A stretch of 64,000 nt of DNA from Kitasatospora sp040298565 (GTDB taxonomy: Bacteria > Actinomycetota > Actinomycetes > Streptomycetales > Streptomycetaceae), in assembly GCF_040298565.1 (NCBI RefSeq), contig NZ_JBEPAK010000003.1:38703-102702 (forward strand), written 5' to 3'. Both the position numbers and the translations under genes were made by a program. The notes beneath the pieces were generated by a model. The model saw only the letters and a program-made list of their open reading frames with translations, did no database searches and was not told the origin of the DNA. The stretch's first letter is position 1. The number at the start of each line of letters is the position of its first letter. Below are positions 32,620 through 40,833 of this stretch, piece after piece.

Positions 32620-33623
32620 GCGTGTGGCTGCCGACCGCCCCCTGCCGGCCGGAGACCTGCCTGAGCGAGCGGGCACCGGAGGTCTCCCACCTCCGCCGAG
32701 TGCTGCGGCTGGCCGCCTGCCTGACCGCGGTACTGGCCGGGCTGGTGCTCAGCCTGCCGGTACGGCTGATGCCGTACGGCGCCCGGGAGGGGCTGATCCG
32801 GTTCTGGGCGCGGGTACTGCTGCGCACCCTCGGCGTGACCGTCCACCTGAGCTCGTCCGGCGCTCACGGTTCCGCCGGTTCCGCTCATTCCGCTGATTCC
32901 GTCGGATCCGCCGGTCCGGTCGGATCCGCGTGGTCCGTCGGATCCGCCGGTCCGGTCGGATCCGCCTGGTCCGTCGGATCCGCCGGTTCCCTCGGATCTC
33001 CCGCGCCAGGCGGAGCGGGCATCAGCGGGCGCACGGCCCGCGGCGCGGCCAGCGGCACGGTCGGCGGCGGCGGAGCGCTGGTGGTGGCCAACCACGTGTC
33101 GTGGCTGGACATACCCCTGCTCGCGGCCGGGCGGCCCGGTCGGTCGCTGGCCAAGACCGAGGTCCGGCAGTGGCCGGTCCTCGGCCACCTGGTCGCCTGG
33201 GGCGGCACCGTGTTCCTGGAACGCGACCGGCTGCGGACCCTCCCGGACACGGTGGCTGCGGTGGCCGAGGTGCTGCGCTCGGGGCATTCCGTGATCGTCT
33301 TCCCGGAGGGCTCGACCTGGTGCGGCCGGGAGAGCGGACGGTTCCGGCCGGCCCTGTTCCAGGCCGCGGTGGACGCGGGTGCGTTCGTCCAACCGGTGAC
33401 GATCCGGTACCGGCTGGCGGACGGACAGCCCACCAGCGCGCCCGCCTTCGTCGGCGACGACGGACTGCTCACCTCCCTCGCCCGGGTGGTCGCCGTGCGC
33501 GGCCTGGTCGCGGACGTCACGTTCCTGCCGCCGATCCCGCCGCCCCGGCCGCATTCCACCCGGGCGGGAGCCCGACGGGAACTGGCCCGCGCGGCCCAGG
33601 CGGCCGTGGAGGGCATCCGGTGA
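32616..33623 (+). CDS. olsA: OlsA-like lyso-ornithine-lipid O-acyltransferase (PlsC family)
   Basis: 335 residues; ATG 32616 overlaps the olsB stop (ATGA). It has an N-terminal membrane helix (VLRLAACLTAVLAGLVLSLP), then the acyltransferase motifs NHVSWLD (HX4D), FLERDR, FPEGSTW and PVTIRY. It would add the second acyl chain to lyso-ornithine lipid at the inner membrane. Residues about 85-128 are a Ser/Gly/Ala-rich repeat (SVGSAGPVGSAWSVGSAGPV) followed by a Gly-rich linker, inserted between the membrane helix and the first catalytic motif, where homologues as I remember them have a short link. Confidence 0.82.
   Translation: MSVWLPTAPCRPETCLSERAPEVSHLRRVLRLAACLTAVLAGLVLSLPVRLMPYGAREGLIRFWARVLLRTLGVTVHLSSSGAHGSAGSAHSADSVGSAGPVGSAWSVGSAGPVGSAWSVGSAGSLGSPAPGGAGISGRTARGAASGTVGGGGALVVANHVSWLDIPLLAAGRPGRSLAKTEVRQWPVLGHLVAWGGTVFLERDRLRTLPDTVAAVAEVLRSGHSVIVFPEGSTWCGRESGRFRPALFQAAVDAGAFVQPVTIRYRLADGQPTSAPAFVGDDGLLTSLARVVAVRGLVADVTFLPPIPPPRPHSTRAGARRELARAAQAAVEGIR
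32868..33003 (+). repeat. 18/36-bp in-frame tandem repeat in olsA
   Basis: A 36-bp unit built from two 18-bp halves (type TCCGTCGGATCCGCCGGT) occurs about three times, with 9-bp sub-periodicity and many GGATCC sites. It encodes the GSAGPV/GSAWSV pattern. Confidence 0.88.
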
Positions 33624-33859
33624 CGGTGTTCCGCCGGGTCCCCGCAGGCTGGTGACGGTCGCCCGGGCCGTTCCGGTCCGCGCCGGGCGCGAGGCCGGAC
33701 CGGTCCCGCCCGGCGGTCGACCCGGTCAGCATGCCCACCCTGAAGGGGGCAGCTGACCGGACCGGTGCCGACCGACGGTGGCGGGAAGCGATCGCGGACA
33801 CCACCTGGTCCGCGGCCCGACGGAATACCGCACGCGGGAGGCAGCTCCCGAGCGGCGGA

Positions 33860-34639
33860 TCAGCCGCGCGCGATGGGCCCGAGGTAGGTGCCGCCCGAGA
33901 CGTCGATGATCTGGCCGGTCACCCACCGGCCCTGCGGACCCGCCAGGAAGCCCACCACGTCCGCGATGTCCTCCGGCTCGCCGAGCCGTCCGAGCGCGGT
34001 GAGCGACTCGAGTCCGGCCACCGCCTCGGGAGCGTTGGTCCACCCGGCGGTCATGTCGGTCCGGACCACCCCGGGGTTGACCGTGTTCACGGTGATCCCG
34101 CGTCGACCGAGCTCGTTGGCGAGTGGTGCGCCAAGAGCTGCCAGCGCCGCCTTGGTGACGGTGTAGCCGATCTGGACGGGGGCCGCGATCCGGGTCGCCG
34201 CTGAGGCCATGTTGATGATCCGCCCGCCGTCCCGCAGCAGTGGCAGCGCCCGCTGGATCACGAAGACCGGCGTTCGCACGTTGACCGAGAGCAGCCGTTC
34301 GAACTCCTCCTCGGTGAGCTGCCCGATCGAACCGACCGAGTGGATGCCCGCGTTGTTGACCAGGATGTCCAGGCCGTCCGCGCCGTGGTCCGCCAGGCCG
34401 GCGGCGAGCGCCTCGAACAACCGATCCACCGCGCCGCTGTCGCCGAACCTGGCCTGCACCGCGAACGCCCGTCCGCCGCCCTTCGCGATCAGCTCCACGG
34501 TCTCCGCGGCGGCCGCTTCGTTGCCGCCGTAGTGGACCGCGACCAGCGCCCCCTCGGCGGCGAGCCGCAGGGCGACCGCGCGCCCGATCCCGCGCGAGCC
34601 GCCCGTCACCAATGCGGTCCTGCCGTCCAGTTCCCCCAC
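33860..34639 (-). CDS. short-chain dehydrogenase/reductase
   Basis: 259 residues from GTG 34639, behind AGGGAGAGACGATC; the longer frame upstream is not protein-like. Classical SDR motifs: TGGSRGIGRA (cofactor), NNAGIHSVG, catalytic Ser in MASAATRI, YTVTK (YxxxK), and the NPGVVRTDMTAG loop. HYGGNEAAA after the second strand suggests NADP preference. It resembles 3-oxoacyl-ACP reductase-like enzymes; the substrate is unknown. It lies some 340 bp downstream of the leftward MDR reductase gene and may not be cotranscribed. Confidence 0.85.
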   Translation of the reverse strand: MGELDGRTALVTGGSRGIGRAVALRLAAEGALVAVHYGGNEAAAAETVELIAKGGGRAFAVQARFGDSGAVDRLFEALAAGLADHGADGLDILVNNAGIHSVGSIGQLTEEEFERLLSVNVRTPVFVIQRALPLLRDGGRIINMASAATRIAAPVQIGYTVTKAALAALGAPLANELGRRGITVNTVNPGVVRTDMTAGWTNAPEAVAGLESLTALGRLGEPEDIADVVGFLAGPQGRWVTGQIIDVSGGTYLGPIARG

Positions 34640-34847
34640 GATCGTCTCTCCCTTCGTCTCGCCCGGGTCGAATCCGGGACCGACCTCGAGTAGATCCGAA
34701 GTTCCGCCCCGGCAAAAGAGAGGAGGACGTACAGGATCAGTTTGTGACGATCGAGCTGAACACCTTCTCGACGCACGGTACGTGACGAGACGATCGACGG
34801 CGAGATCGGAAGAACGGGACGGCTGGGCCGCCCACCTCCGCTCATCT

Positions 34848-34889
34848 CGGCACCCGGCACCCGGCCCCCGGCAGCCGGCAGCCGGCACC
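34848..34889. repeat. 7-bp tandem repeat (CGGCANN)x6
   Basis: Units CGGCACC, CGGCACC, CGGCCCC, CGGCAGC, CGGCAGC, CGGCACC in the 336-bp gap between the SDR and MDR genes; no gene was recognised in that gap (34640-34975). Confidence 0.88.
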
Positions 34890-34975
34890 GCGACGAGATC
34901 CGACGCACCATCCCGCCACCCAGGGCTGCTGCGAGCCGCGTCACGCCGGGCAAGTCACCGGACCGGTAGGCCGGT

Positions 34976-35896
34976 TCACAGCGTGATCACGATCTTCCCG
35001 TGAACGTGCCGCGCGGCCTGGGTCGTCACGGCTTCGCGAATCCGCTCGACCGGGAAGGTCGCCGCGATCGGCACCGCGATCGCGCCGGAGCCGATCGCGT
35101 CGGCGATCCGCTCCAGGGAGCCCGGGTCCACATCGAGGGCGCCCGTCCTGCGCACGCCGGGCGGCGGGGCGGGGCCGTCGGCGACGACGGAGATCCGCTC
35201 GGGTGCCACCCCGAGCTCGAGCGCGGTCTCGACCGCCTCCCGCCCGAACAGGTCGGTTGCGGCGGTGATCCCCTCGGGCGCCAGGGCCCGCACCCGGTCC
35301 GCCAGGCCAGGGCCGTACGCCACGGGTTCGGCGCCCAGCTCGCGCAGGAATCCGAACGTGCCCGCGGAGGCGGTACCGATCACCCGGGCACCCGCAAGCT
35401 TCGCCAACTGCACGGCGAAGACGCCGACGCCACCCGCCGCACCCCCGATCAGAACGGTGTCCCCGGCGCGGAGCCCGACCGCCTCGAGCGCCGCGACGGC
35501 CGTCAGGCCGGACACCGGAAGCGTGCACGCCACCTCGTCCCCGACCCCCTGCGGGGTGCGCCACAGGTGCGCCGCAGGCGTCTTGACCAGAACGAACTCG
35601 GCGACCGAGCGGCCGATCGCGGCCCCGTACACCCGGTCGCCGATCGAGAACCCGGTGGCCTGGGCGCCCACTTCGTCCACCACTCCGGCGAAGTCGCTGC
35701 CGAAGCCGGCGGGCAGGGTGATGCCGAACCGCGCAGCCATGTCGGGCTGAGTGGTGATCTGCCAATCCATCGGATTCAGCCCGGCGGCCGTGACACGGAC
35801 GCGAACCTCACCCGGCGCGACGTGCGGCTCCGGTATCTCCTGCAGCTCGAGCACCTCAGGACCGCCGAATCGCCGGTAGCGGACAGCTTTACTCAT
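34976..35896 (-). CDS. zinc-free MDR-family NADP-dependent oxidoreductase
   Basis: 306 residues from ATG 35896 (MSKAVRYRRFGGPEVLELQE). It contains the quinone-oxidoreductase-type motifs: AAGLNPMDW, GSDFAGVVDEVG, and the nucleotide-binding IGGAAGGVGVFAVQLAKLAG, followed by GTASAGTFGFLRELGAEPVA. No zinc-ligand cysteines are present. Such enzymes reduce quinones or enones. It is divergent from the TetR gene at 35979, and two operators in the 82-bp gap (35918, 35951) make it the repressor's probable target, in line with an electrophile-responsive reductase. Confidence 0.85.
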   Translation of the reverse strand: MSKAVRYRRFGGPEVLELQEIPEPHVAPGEVRVRVTAAGLNPMDWQITTQPDMAARFGITLPAGFGSDFAGVVDEVGAQATGFSIGDRVYGAAIGRSVAEFVLVKTPAAHLWRTPQGVGDEVACTLPVSGLTAVAALEAVGLRAGDTVLIGGAAGGVGVFAVQLAKLAGARVIGTASAGTFGFLRELGAEPVAYGPGLADRVRALAPEGITAATDLFGREAVETALELGVAPERISVVADGPAPPPGVRRTGALDVDPGSLERIADAIGSGAIAVPIAATFPVERIREAVTTQAARHVHGKIVITL

Positions 35897-35917
35897 CGTT
35901 GGCCTCCCTGGCCAGTG

Positions 35918-35967
35918 ATGGGACTTGGTCTCATCGACCGTACACCAGTGATGGGACGAAGTCCCGT
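35918..35967. promoter_or_regulatory. two TetR operators, 33 bp apart
   Basis: ATGGGAC-TTG-GTCTCAT (35918-35934) and ATGGGAC-GAA-GTCCCGT (35951-35967) are near-perfect palindromes with the same 7-bp left arm; the flanking CCAGTG is also repeated. Consensus ATGGGAC-N3-GTCYCRT. They fill most of the gap between the MDR and TetR genes. Confidence 0.78.
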
Positions 35968-35978
35968 ACACTGCTCGC

Positions 35979-36548
35979 ATGGCTCGCTGGCAACCCGACG
36001 CACCCGGACGACTCGCCGCCGCCGCCCTCGACCTCTTCGAGGAGCACGGCTACGAGAACACGACCGTGATCGAGATCGCCGAACGTGCGGGGCTCACCAA
36101 GAGCACGTTCTTCCGATACTTCCCGGACAAGCGCGAAGTGCTCTTCGGCGGGGGCACGGTGGCCGGTCTGCTCGTCGAAGCGATCGCCTCGGCGCCCCCG
36201 GAGGCCGGGCCGCTCGACGCGGTGGCACACGCCCTCGACGCGCTCGGCCGGACCTTCTTCACCGCCGACCGCCGGGAGTTCAGCCGCCGGCGCCAGGCCG
36301 TACTGAACGCCAACACGGAACTGCGTGAACGCGAAGCACTGAAGAGGATCGACCTCACCACCTCGATGATCGAGGCCCTCGACCGCCGCGGAGTGCCGGT
36401 CCTGACCGCGCGCGTGGCCGCACAACTCGGCACGCTCGCCTGGGAGATGGCCTACGACCAGTGGATCGGCACCGACAGCACGGAGGGCTTCGGCCCGCTG
36501 GCACGGAAAGCGCTCGCCGGGGTGCGCGCAGTCGGAGCCATGGGGTAG
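35979..36548 (+). CDS. TetR-family repressor
   Basis: 189 residues, ATG 35979. The helix-turn-helix region is ALDLFEEHGYENTTVIEIAE then RAGLTKSTFFRYFPDKREVL, a textbook TetR head; the ligand domain is short and of unknown specificity. The start lies 12 bp after an operator palindrome, so autorepression is expected together with control of the divergent MDR oxidoreductase. Confidence 0.85.
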   Translation: MARWQPDAPGRLAAAALDLFEEHGYENTTVIEIAERAGLTKSTFFRYFPDKREVLFGGGTVAGLLVEAIASAPPEAGPLDAVAHALDALGRTFFTADRREFSRRRQAVLNANTELREREALKRIDLTTSMIEALDRRGVPVLTARVAAQLGTLAWEMAYDQWIGTDSTEGFGPLARKALAGVRAVGAMG

Positions 36549-36765
36549 GCGCAACCCGGTAGGCGCACCGGTCACGCGGGTCGGTGACGGGGGTTCACGG
36601 CCCGTCCGCGCACCGCACCGGGCAAGCCCGTCCACCGTGCACGGACAGGCGCTGACGTGTGCGCGATCGGAATGATGGGGCGGGGACGGGGTTCCTAGGC
36701 TGAGCCGACCTCACCGAACGGGCCGTCACCAGGTTCGGCCCTCCTGACGGGAGCCCCTGAATCCT

Positions 36766-37616
36766 GTGAACCCCCTGAAGAAGCTGCACTCCGCGCTGAT
36801 CTGCGTCGCCCTGGCCCTCGGGCTGGTGACCGGTCTCAGCGGCACCGCATCGGCCACCAACTACCGGATCGTCGACTGGGACATCTCCCGGATCACCGAC
36901 GGCGGCCAGGAGCACGCCGCGCGGTACTACCACGCGGTCGACGGGCTGCACCAGAACACCTACGGGAACGCCACCCACGAGAACGCGGTCATGCAGACCA
37001 CGACCGACCGCTCCCGGATCGTCCAGATTCGCATCCGCGACACCGGCGGCAACGAGCTCGTCTCGCTCTACTTCTGGGCCGACAACCTCTACCTGGCCGG
37101 CTTCTACGCCCCGTACGGCGGCGACGCCGGCTCCGGCCGGCACCACTTCTCCTTCGCCGACGGCCGCGACATGGCGGCCTCACTCGGCGTCGGCACCCGC
37201 AGCCTGGTCCGGACCGGCAACTACACCAGCCTGCCCGGCGGCAACAACCGGGAGAACCTCCGATCACCCCGGCCACCCTCTACAACGCGGCCTACGTGCT
37301 CGGCCACGCCACCGGCTACAACGACAGCGTCGGCGCGTCCCTGCTGCTCATGATCCAGGCGTTCTCCGAGGCGGCCCGCTTCCGCCCGATCTTCTCCCAG
37401 GTCTACAACAACATCTACAACCACAACGAGACCCCGCTCGGCCGGGACCTCGCCGGGCTGGAGAACCAGTGGGACGAGATCTCCCGGTTCGCCCACGACG
37501 TCCGTCGCAACGGTTCGTCCTACCTCGACCTCTTCGGACACACCGTCCGCAATTTCAACGACCTGCGCACCCGGCTCTCCTTCGTCGAGGTGATGGGTTC
37601 GGTCGCCCAACTCTGA
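36766..37616 (+). pseudogene. secreted ribosome-inactivating protein (rRNA N-glycosidase), frameshifted
   Basis: GTG 36766 opens a signal peptide (NPLKKLHSALICVALALGLV, cleavage near TASA-TN). The body follows the ricin/Shiga A-chain order: SLYFWADNLYLAGFY (conserved Tyr), GGNNRENL, then, in the next frame, SLLLMIQAFSEAARFRPIF with the catalytic Glu (codon 37368) and Arg (37377), and LENQWDEIS with the active-site Trp. The frame is lost at 37258-37262, where CTCCGATC lacks one C; adding it gives ENLPITPATLYNAAYVLGHA without a break and about 280 residues in all. These enzymes remove one adenine from the sarcin-ricin loop of 23S/28S rRNA and stop translation. As sequenced only a truncated, inactive N-terminal part would be made. 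A GGAAT-N17-GTT pair at 36669-36693 may be an ECF-type promoter. A hairpin terminator follows. Confidence 0.85.
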
Positions 37617-37651
37617 TCCCCCACGAGGGATCTGAGGCCTGACTATCCCGA

Positions 37652-37680
37652 GGGGCCGGCGCCACCACGGCGCCGGTCCC
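37652..37680 (+). terminator. hairpin after the ribosome-inactivating protein gene
   Basis: GGGGCCGGCGCC (37652-37663) and GGCGCCGGTCCC (37669-37680) form a 12-bp stem with one G-T wobble-type mismatch and a 5-base loop. The rest of the gap to 37992 is GC-rich without a convincing gene. Confidence 0.7.
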
Positions 37681-37992
37681 TTGCCGCCCCTGCACGGCCA
37701 CCCGCCCCGGCCCGGTGCGGCCAGGGCAGCCGCGGGCTACCGGCGCACCGCGGTCCGCCGACCCGCCGGCTCCTGGCCGGAGCCGGTCCGGGCGGTGGTC
37801 GTCGAGGTCGGCGTCGGTGGTCGCGGCAGTCCCGGTGCAGGTGACCGGGAGTGGTTCCCGACCACTGTCGTTCGCCGGGAGGACCGGACACGCCTCCGCG
37901 TCCAGGCGCGGATCCGCGGTGGCAGCGTGTCCCCTCGCGTGGCACCCCGCATGTACCCTCGCGTGGGCACCCGGAGCCGCACGACCGGCGCT

Positions 37993-38739
37993 CTAGCGGA
38001 TGCCGCCCGCCACCGCCTGCCGTGCGGCCTGCGTCAAACCGTCCGTCCAGGGCTCCCCATGCCCCGGCAGTACGGTGGTGAGCTCGTGTTCGGCGATCTT
38101 CTCCAGCGACGCCAGCGCGGCCTGACTGTCCTGGGTGAAGGCCCGGCAGATGACGCACGGTCCGACCCGGCCGGCCACCGAGTCGTGGGTGACCAGGGCG
38201 TCGCCGGTGAAGGCGATCGAGGCGTCCGGGAAGAGGTAGCTGCTGCTGCCGTGCGTGTGGCCGGGCGTGTGAACCGCCAACGGAGCTCCGGGCAGGTCGA
38301 GTTGCTGGTCACTGCCGAAGGTGCGGACGGAGCGCACGGCCGGGACGCGCAGGGCACCGCCGCGGACCAGGTGCAGCGGCGCGCGCAGGCCACTCGGACG
38401 GCGGGCCGCGTAGCCGAGCAGCGAACGCTCCGGCGTCCAGAGCTCGTTCAGCCGCCGCGGCTCGGTGAGGATCGGCGCATCGGACTCGTGCACCCAGACC
38501 TCGACGCCGGAGGCCGCGCGGACCCGCTCGGCGACGCCCGTGTGGTCGGGGTGGCCATGGGTGACGAGGACCGCCGCGATGTCGGTGACCGGGCGGTCGA
38601 GGTCGCGCAGTGCGGTTCGGAGGGCGTCCCAGTGCCGGGGCAGCCCGGCGTCGACCAGCACCAGGGCCGGTCCCGTGTCGACCAGGTAGAAGTTCACCAG
38701 GTGGTCGCCCAGACGGTGCACGGTGATCACGGCGCTCAC
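37993..38739 (-). CDS. metallo-beta-lactamase-fold hydrolase
   Basis: 248 residues; GTG 38739 overlaps the stop of the upstream gene. The metal-binding motif THGHPDHTG, then HTPGHTHGS, FTGDALVTH and LPGHGEPW give a complete two-metal site of the glyoxalase-II/quorum-lactonase kind. No signal peptide. It is coupled to the saccharopine-dehydrogenase-like gene, so the two probably act on the same compound class, and both lie under the 14-bp palindrome array and the divergent MarR gene. Confidence 0.84.
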   Translation of the reverse strand: MSAVITVHRLGDHLVNFYLVDTGPALVLVDAGLPRHWDALRTALRDLDRPVTDIAAVLVTHGHPDHTGVAERVRAASGVEVWVHESDAPILTEPRRLNELWTPERSLLGYAARRPSGLRAPLHLVRGGALRVPAVRSVRTFGSDQQLDLPGAPLAVHTPGHTHGSSSYLFPDASIAFTGDALVTHDSVAGRVGPCVICRAFTQDSQAALASLEKIAEHELTTVLPGHGEPWTDGLTQAARQAVAGGIR

Positions 38740-39701
38740 CGGCCCAGCTGGATCTTGGTGCCGGGCAGGGATGCGATCAGGTCGGCCCCGAGCAGCCGCG
38801 CCGCCGTGAAGGCGCCGGGCGGAGGGCTCGTCAGCAACCGGGCGGCGGACGCGGCGGCCACGGCCGTGGTGAACGCGAACCCCTCGCCGGTACTCAGCTC
38901 CGCGGTGCGCACCTGACCGTCCGCGCTGATGAGCTCCGCGTAGGCGTAGGAGCCGGCGTCGCCCGCCCCGCCGCTGTCGACCCCGCCGCCGCGCGGCACC
39001 GCGTACGCGGTGACCTCCGGTGCACCGGTGGCCTCCCGCGCCGCCTCCAGGTCGCCGACCGGCACCGGGATCACGGGACGGGCCGCGCCACCGAAGGTGA
39101 GGACGGTCGCGCCCTCACCGAGCGGCGCGCGCACCAGCTCACCCGCCCGGTAGCTGGTGGCGCCCTCGGCCATGGCCTCGGCGACGGTGCCGCGCACGCC
39201 GTCGGTGTCGTAGGCGCTGTGCGCGGCGGCGGCGATCTTCACCGAGGCCGCGTCGGCGCCCGTCTCGAGCAGGGCGAGCACCAGGGCCTCGGTGGCGGCC
39301 GGGCCGAACCCGGCGCCGGTCACCAGGGTGGCGCCGCGTTCCCGCGCCTCGGCATCCCGGTCGAGCAGGGCGCGCACGGCGGCCCGCTCGTTGGCGAGGT
39401 CGAGGTAGGCGGTGCCTGCCTCCAGGCAAGCCGCCACCACCGGCGCGGCGAGCCGGGCGAACGGACCGACCGTGTTGACCAGCACCTTGCCCGCGCCGGC
39501 CGCCGCGGCCAGCGACGCGGGGTCCGCGAGGTCCACGGCCAGGACCGAAACCGCCCCGCCCTCGAACCGGGCCGCTGCCCGCGCCAGCCGCGCGGCGTCC
39601 CGGCCGGCCAGCACGACGCGGCCGCCCTGCCGGACGAGCTCCTCGGCGATCAGGCCGCCGGTGGTGCCGGAGGCACCGAGGACTACGAAGTCACTGCGCA
39701 T
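38736..39701 (-). CDS. saccharopine-dehydrogenase-like NAD(P)-binding protein
   Basis: 321 residues from ATG 39701, chosen over the ATG at 39707 because AAGGGG then sits seven bases away. N-terminal Rossmann motif VVLGASGTTGGLIAEELVRQ, then RVVLAGRDAARL and VNTVGPFARLAAPVVAACLE, as in saccharopine-dehydrogenase-fold and trans-acting enoyl-reductase-like proteins. Its substrate is unknown. Together with the overlapping MBL gene it forms a leftward operon facing the MarR gene. Confidence 0.8.
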   Translation of the reverse strand: MRSDFVVLGASGTTGGLIAEELVRQGGRVVLAGRDAARLARAAARFEGGAVSVLAVDLADPASLAAAAGAGKVLVNTVGPFARLAAPVVAACLEAGTAYLDLANERAAVRALLDRDAEARERGATLVTGAGFGPAATEALVLALLETGADAASVKIAAAAHSAYDTDGVRGTVAEAMAEGATSYRAGELVRAPLGEGATVLTFGGAARPVIPVPVGDLEAAREATGAPEVTAYAVPRGGGVDSGGAGDAGSYAYAELISADGQVRTAELSTGEGFAFTTAVAAASAARLLTSPPPGAFTAARLLGADLIASLPGTKIQLGR

Positions 39702-39759
39702 GACCATGCCCCTTCCCGCTGGCGGGGCGTTCCCGTCAGCCAGGAACATCATGACACAA

Positions 39760-39879
39760 CATCGATGTCACGTCATCAATGCTTCGTCATCGATGTTGAG
39801 ACATCGATGACGCAACATCGATGACGCCCCATTGATGTCGATGCATCAATGCCGGATCATCGATGTTGCGTCATTGATA
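39760..39879. promoter_or_regulatory. nine palindromic CATCGATG boxes at exact 14-bp period
   Basis: CAT[CT][GA]ATG octamers begin at 39760, 39774, 39788, 39802, 39816, 39830, 39844, 39858 and 39872 (the last reads CATTGATA). The 8-bp cores are conserved while the 6-bp spacers differ (TCACGT, CTTCGT, TTGAGA, ACGCAA and others). The array fills the gap between the divergent saccharopine-dehydrogenase-like and MarR genes and is far more AT-rich than its surroundings. Cooperative binding by the adjacent MarR protein is the simplest reading. Confidence 0.85.
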
Positions 39880-39944
39880 TGCTCGCTCCAAGCGCCCGGG
39901 TCGGACAAGCCGAGACCTGGGCCCGCCGAAGCGAAGGAGTGCAC

Positions 39945-40424
39945 GTGACCGCCGACCGCAGCCGCTCACCCCGGGCAGCCCACGACGAACTGCGCTACCT
40001 GCTGCTGGCCGCCCAGCGCGAGGGAAGCCGCCGGCTCGGCGAGGCCCTGCGCCCCCTGGGCCTGACCCCGGCCCAGGCCGAGGTGCTCGAAGTCCTGGCG
40101 GACCACCAGCCGGTCACCCTGGCTGCGCTGGGGCGCCTGCTGGTCTGCGAGCAGGGCAGTCCGAGCCGACTGGTCGAGTCCCTGGTCCAGCGCGACCTGG
40201 TCAGCCGCGTCCCGCACGAGCAGGACAAGCGCGCCGTCCTGCTCGAGCTCACCCCCGCCGGCCAGTCCCTGGCCGCCCAGCTCGGCGAGACGATCGGTCG
40301 GCTCACCAGCGCGATGGCCGAACCGCTCTCGGCGGCCGACATCACGACCCTCTCCGGCCTGTTGTACAGCCTGCTCGAAGGCACCGACGCCGAGCAGACC
40401 CTGCGCAACCGCTTCCCCCGGTAG
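39945..40424 (+). CDS. MarR-family regulator
   Basis: 159 residues; GTG 39945 with GAAGGAG seven bases before it. A longer frame starting inside the palindrome array is rejected. Winged helix-turn-helix: LTPAQAEVLEVLADHQPVTL, then LGRLLVCEQGSPSRLVESLV, and the wing RVPHEQDKRAVLLELTPAG with the DxR signature. MarR proteins usually repress a divergent operon and are released by phenolic or oxidising ligands. The nine 14-bp boxes end about 65 bp upstream. Confidence 0.87.
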   Translation: MTADRSRSPRAAHDELRYLLLAAQREGSRRLGEALRPLGLTPAQAEVLEVLADHQPVTLAALGRLLVCEQGSPSRLVESLVQRDLVSRVPHEQDKRAVLLELTPAGQSLAAQLGETIGRLTSAMAEPLSAADITTLSGLLYSLLEGTDAEQTLRNRFPR

Positions 40425-40774
40425 CCGCCCGGCTTGCCCCGTGGCGTCCCGCACCACGGACCGGGCCCGCCACATGGTCCGCCGCAGGCTGGACCGGGTC
40501 CTTCTTGGGGCCTGCCCGGGCACCGGCACCGGTCGCCGAGCCGACCGGACGGCCAATCTCCGTAGACCCACGGGTGAGCCGGGTCAGCGGTTCCGGCGCG
40601 AGCGCACAGCGGTGTCCGGCGGCGGTCCGGAGGACGGCCCCGGCACCCTCGCCCCGGTGATCCGGTCCGTTCAAGTCACAGACGCTGCCCCGGCCGACGC
40701 CGTGGGCCGGCGCTGCGGCGCGGAGTCCGCCGCAGTGACGTCGACGGGTGGTTGGCGAGTCCGGCATCTGCAAA
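40425..40774. other. intergenic, no gene seen
   Basis: 350 bp between two convergent genes. Frames across it are Arg-rich and lack ribosome binding sites. Apart from the hairpin at its right end I see nothing. Confidence 0.5.
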
Positions 40775-40808
40775 ATGTCCCCGGCGACCGTCAGGACGCC
40801 GGGGACAT
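40775..40808 (-). terminator. intrinsic terminator with T run
   Basis: ATGTCCCCGGCG (40775-40786) and CGCCGGGGACAT (40797-40808) pair perfectly around a 10-base loop. Read leftward the hairpin is followed by TTTTGC, so it is a classical intrinsic terminator for the leftward gene ending at 40834. Confidence 0.82.
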
Positions 40809-40833
40809 CGTGAACGCGGTGACGCTTTCATGC

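Noticed and set aside
39760..39879. 14-bp repeat array considered as a CRISPR array or replication iterons
   Set aside because: Cores of 8 bp and spacers of 6 bp are far too short for CRISPR, and no cas or replication gene is near; placement between divergent genes fits operators.
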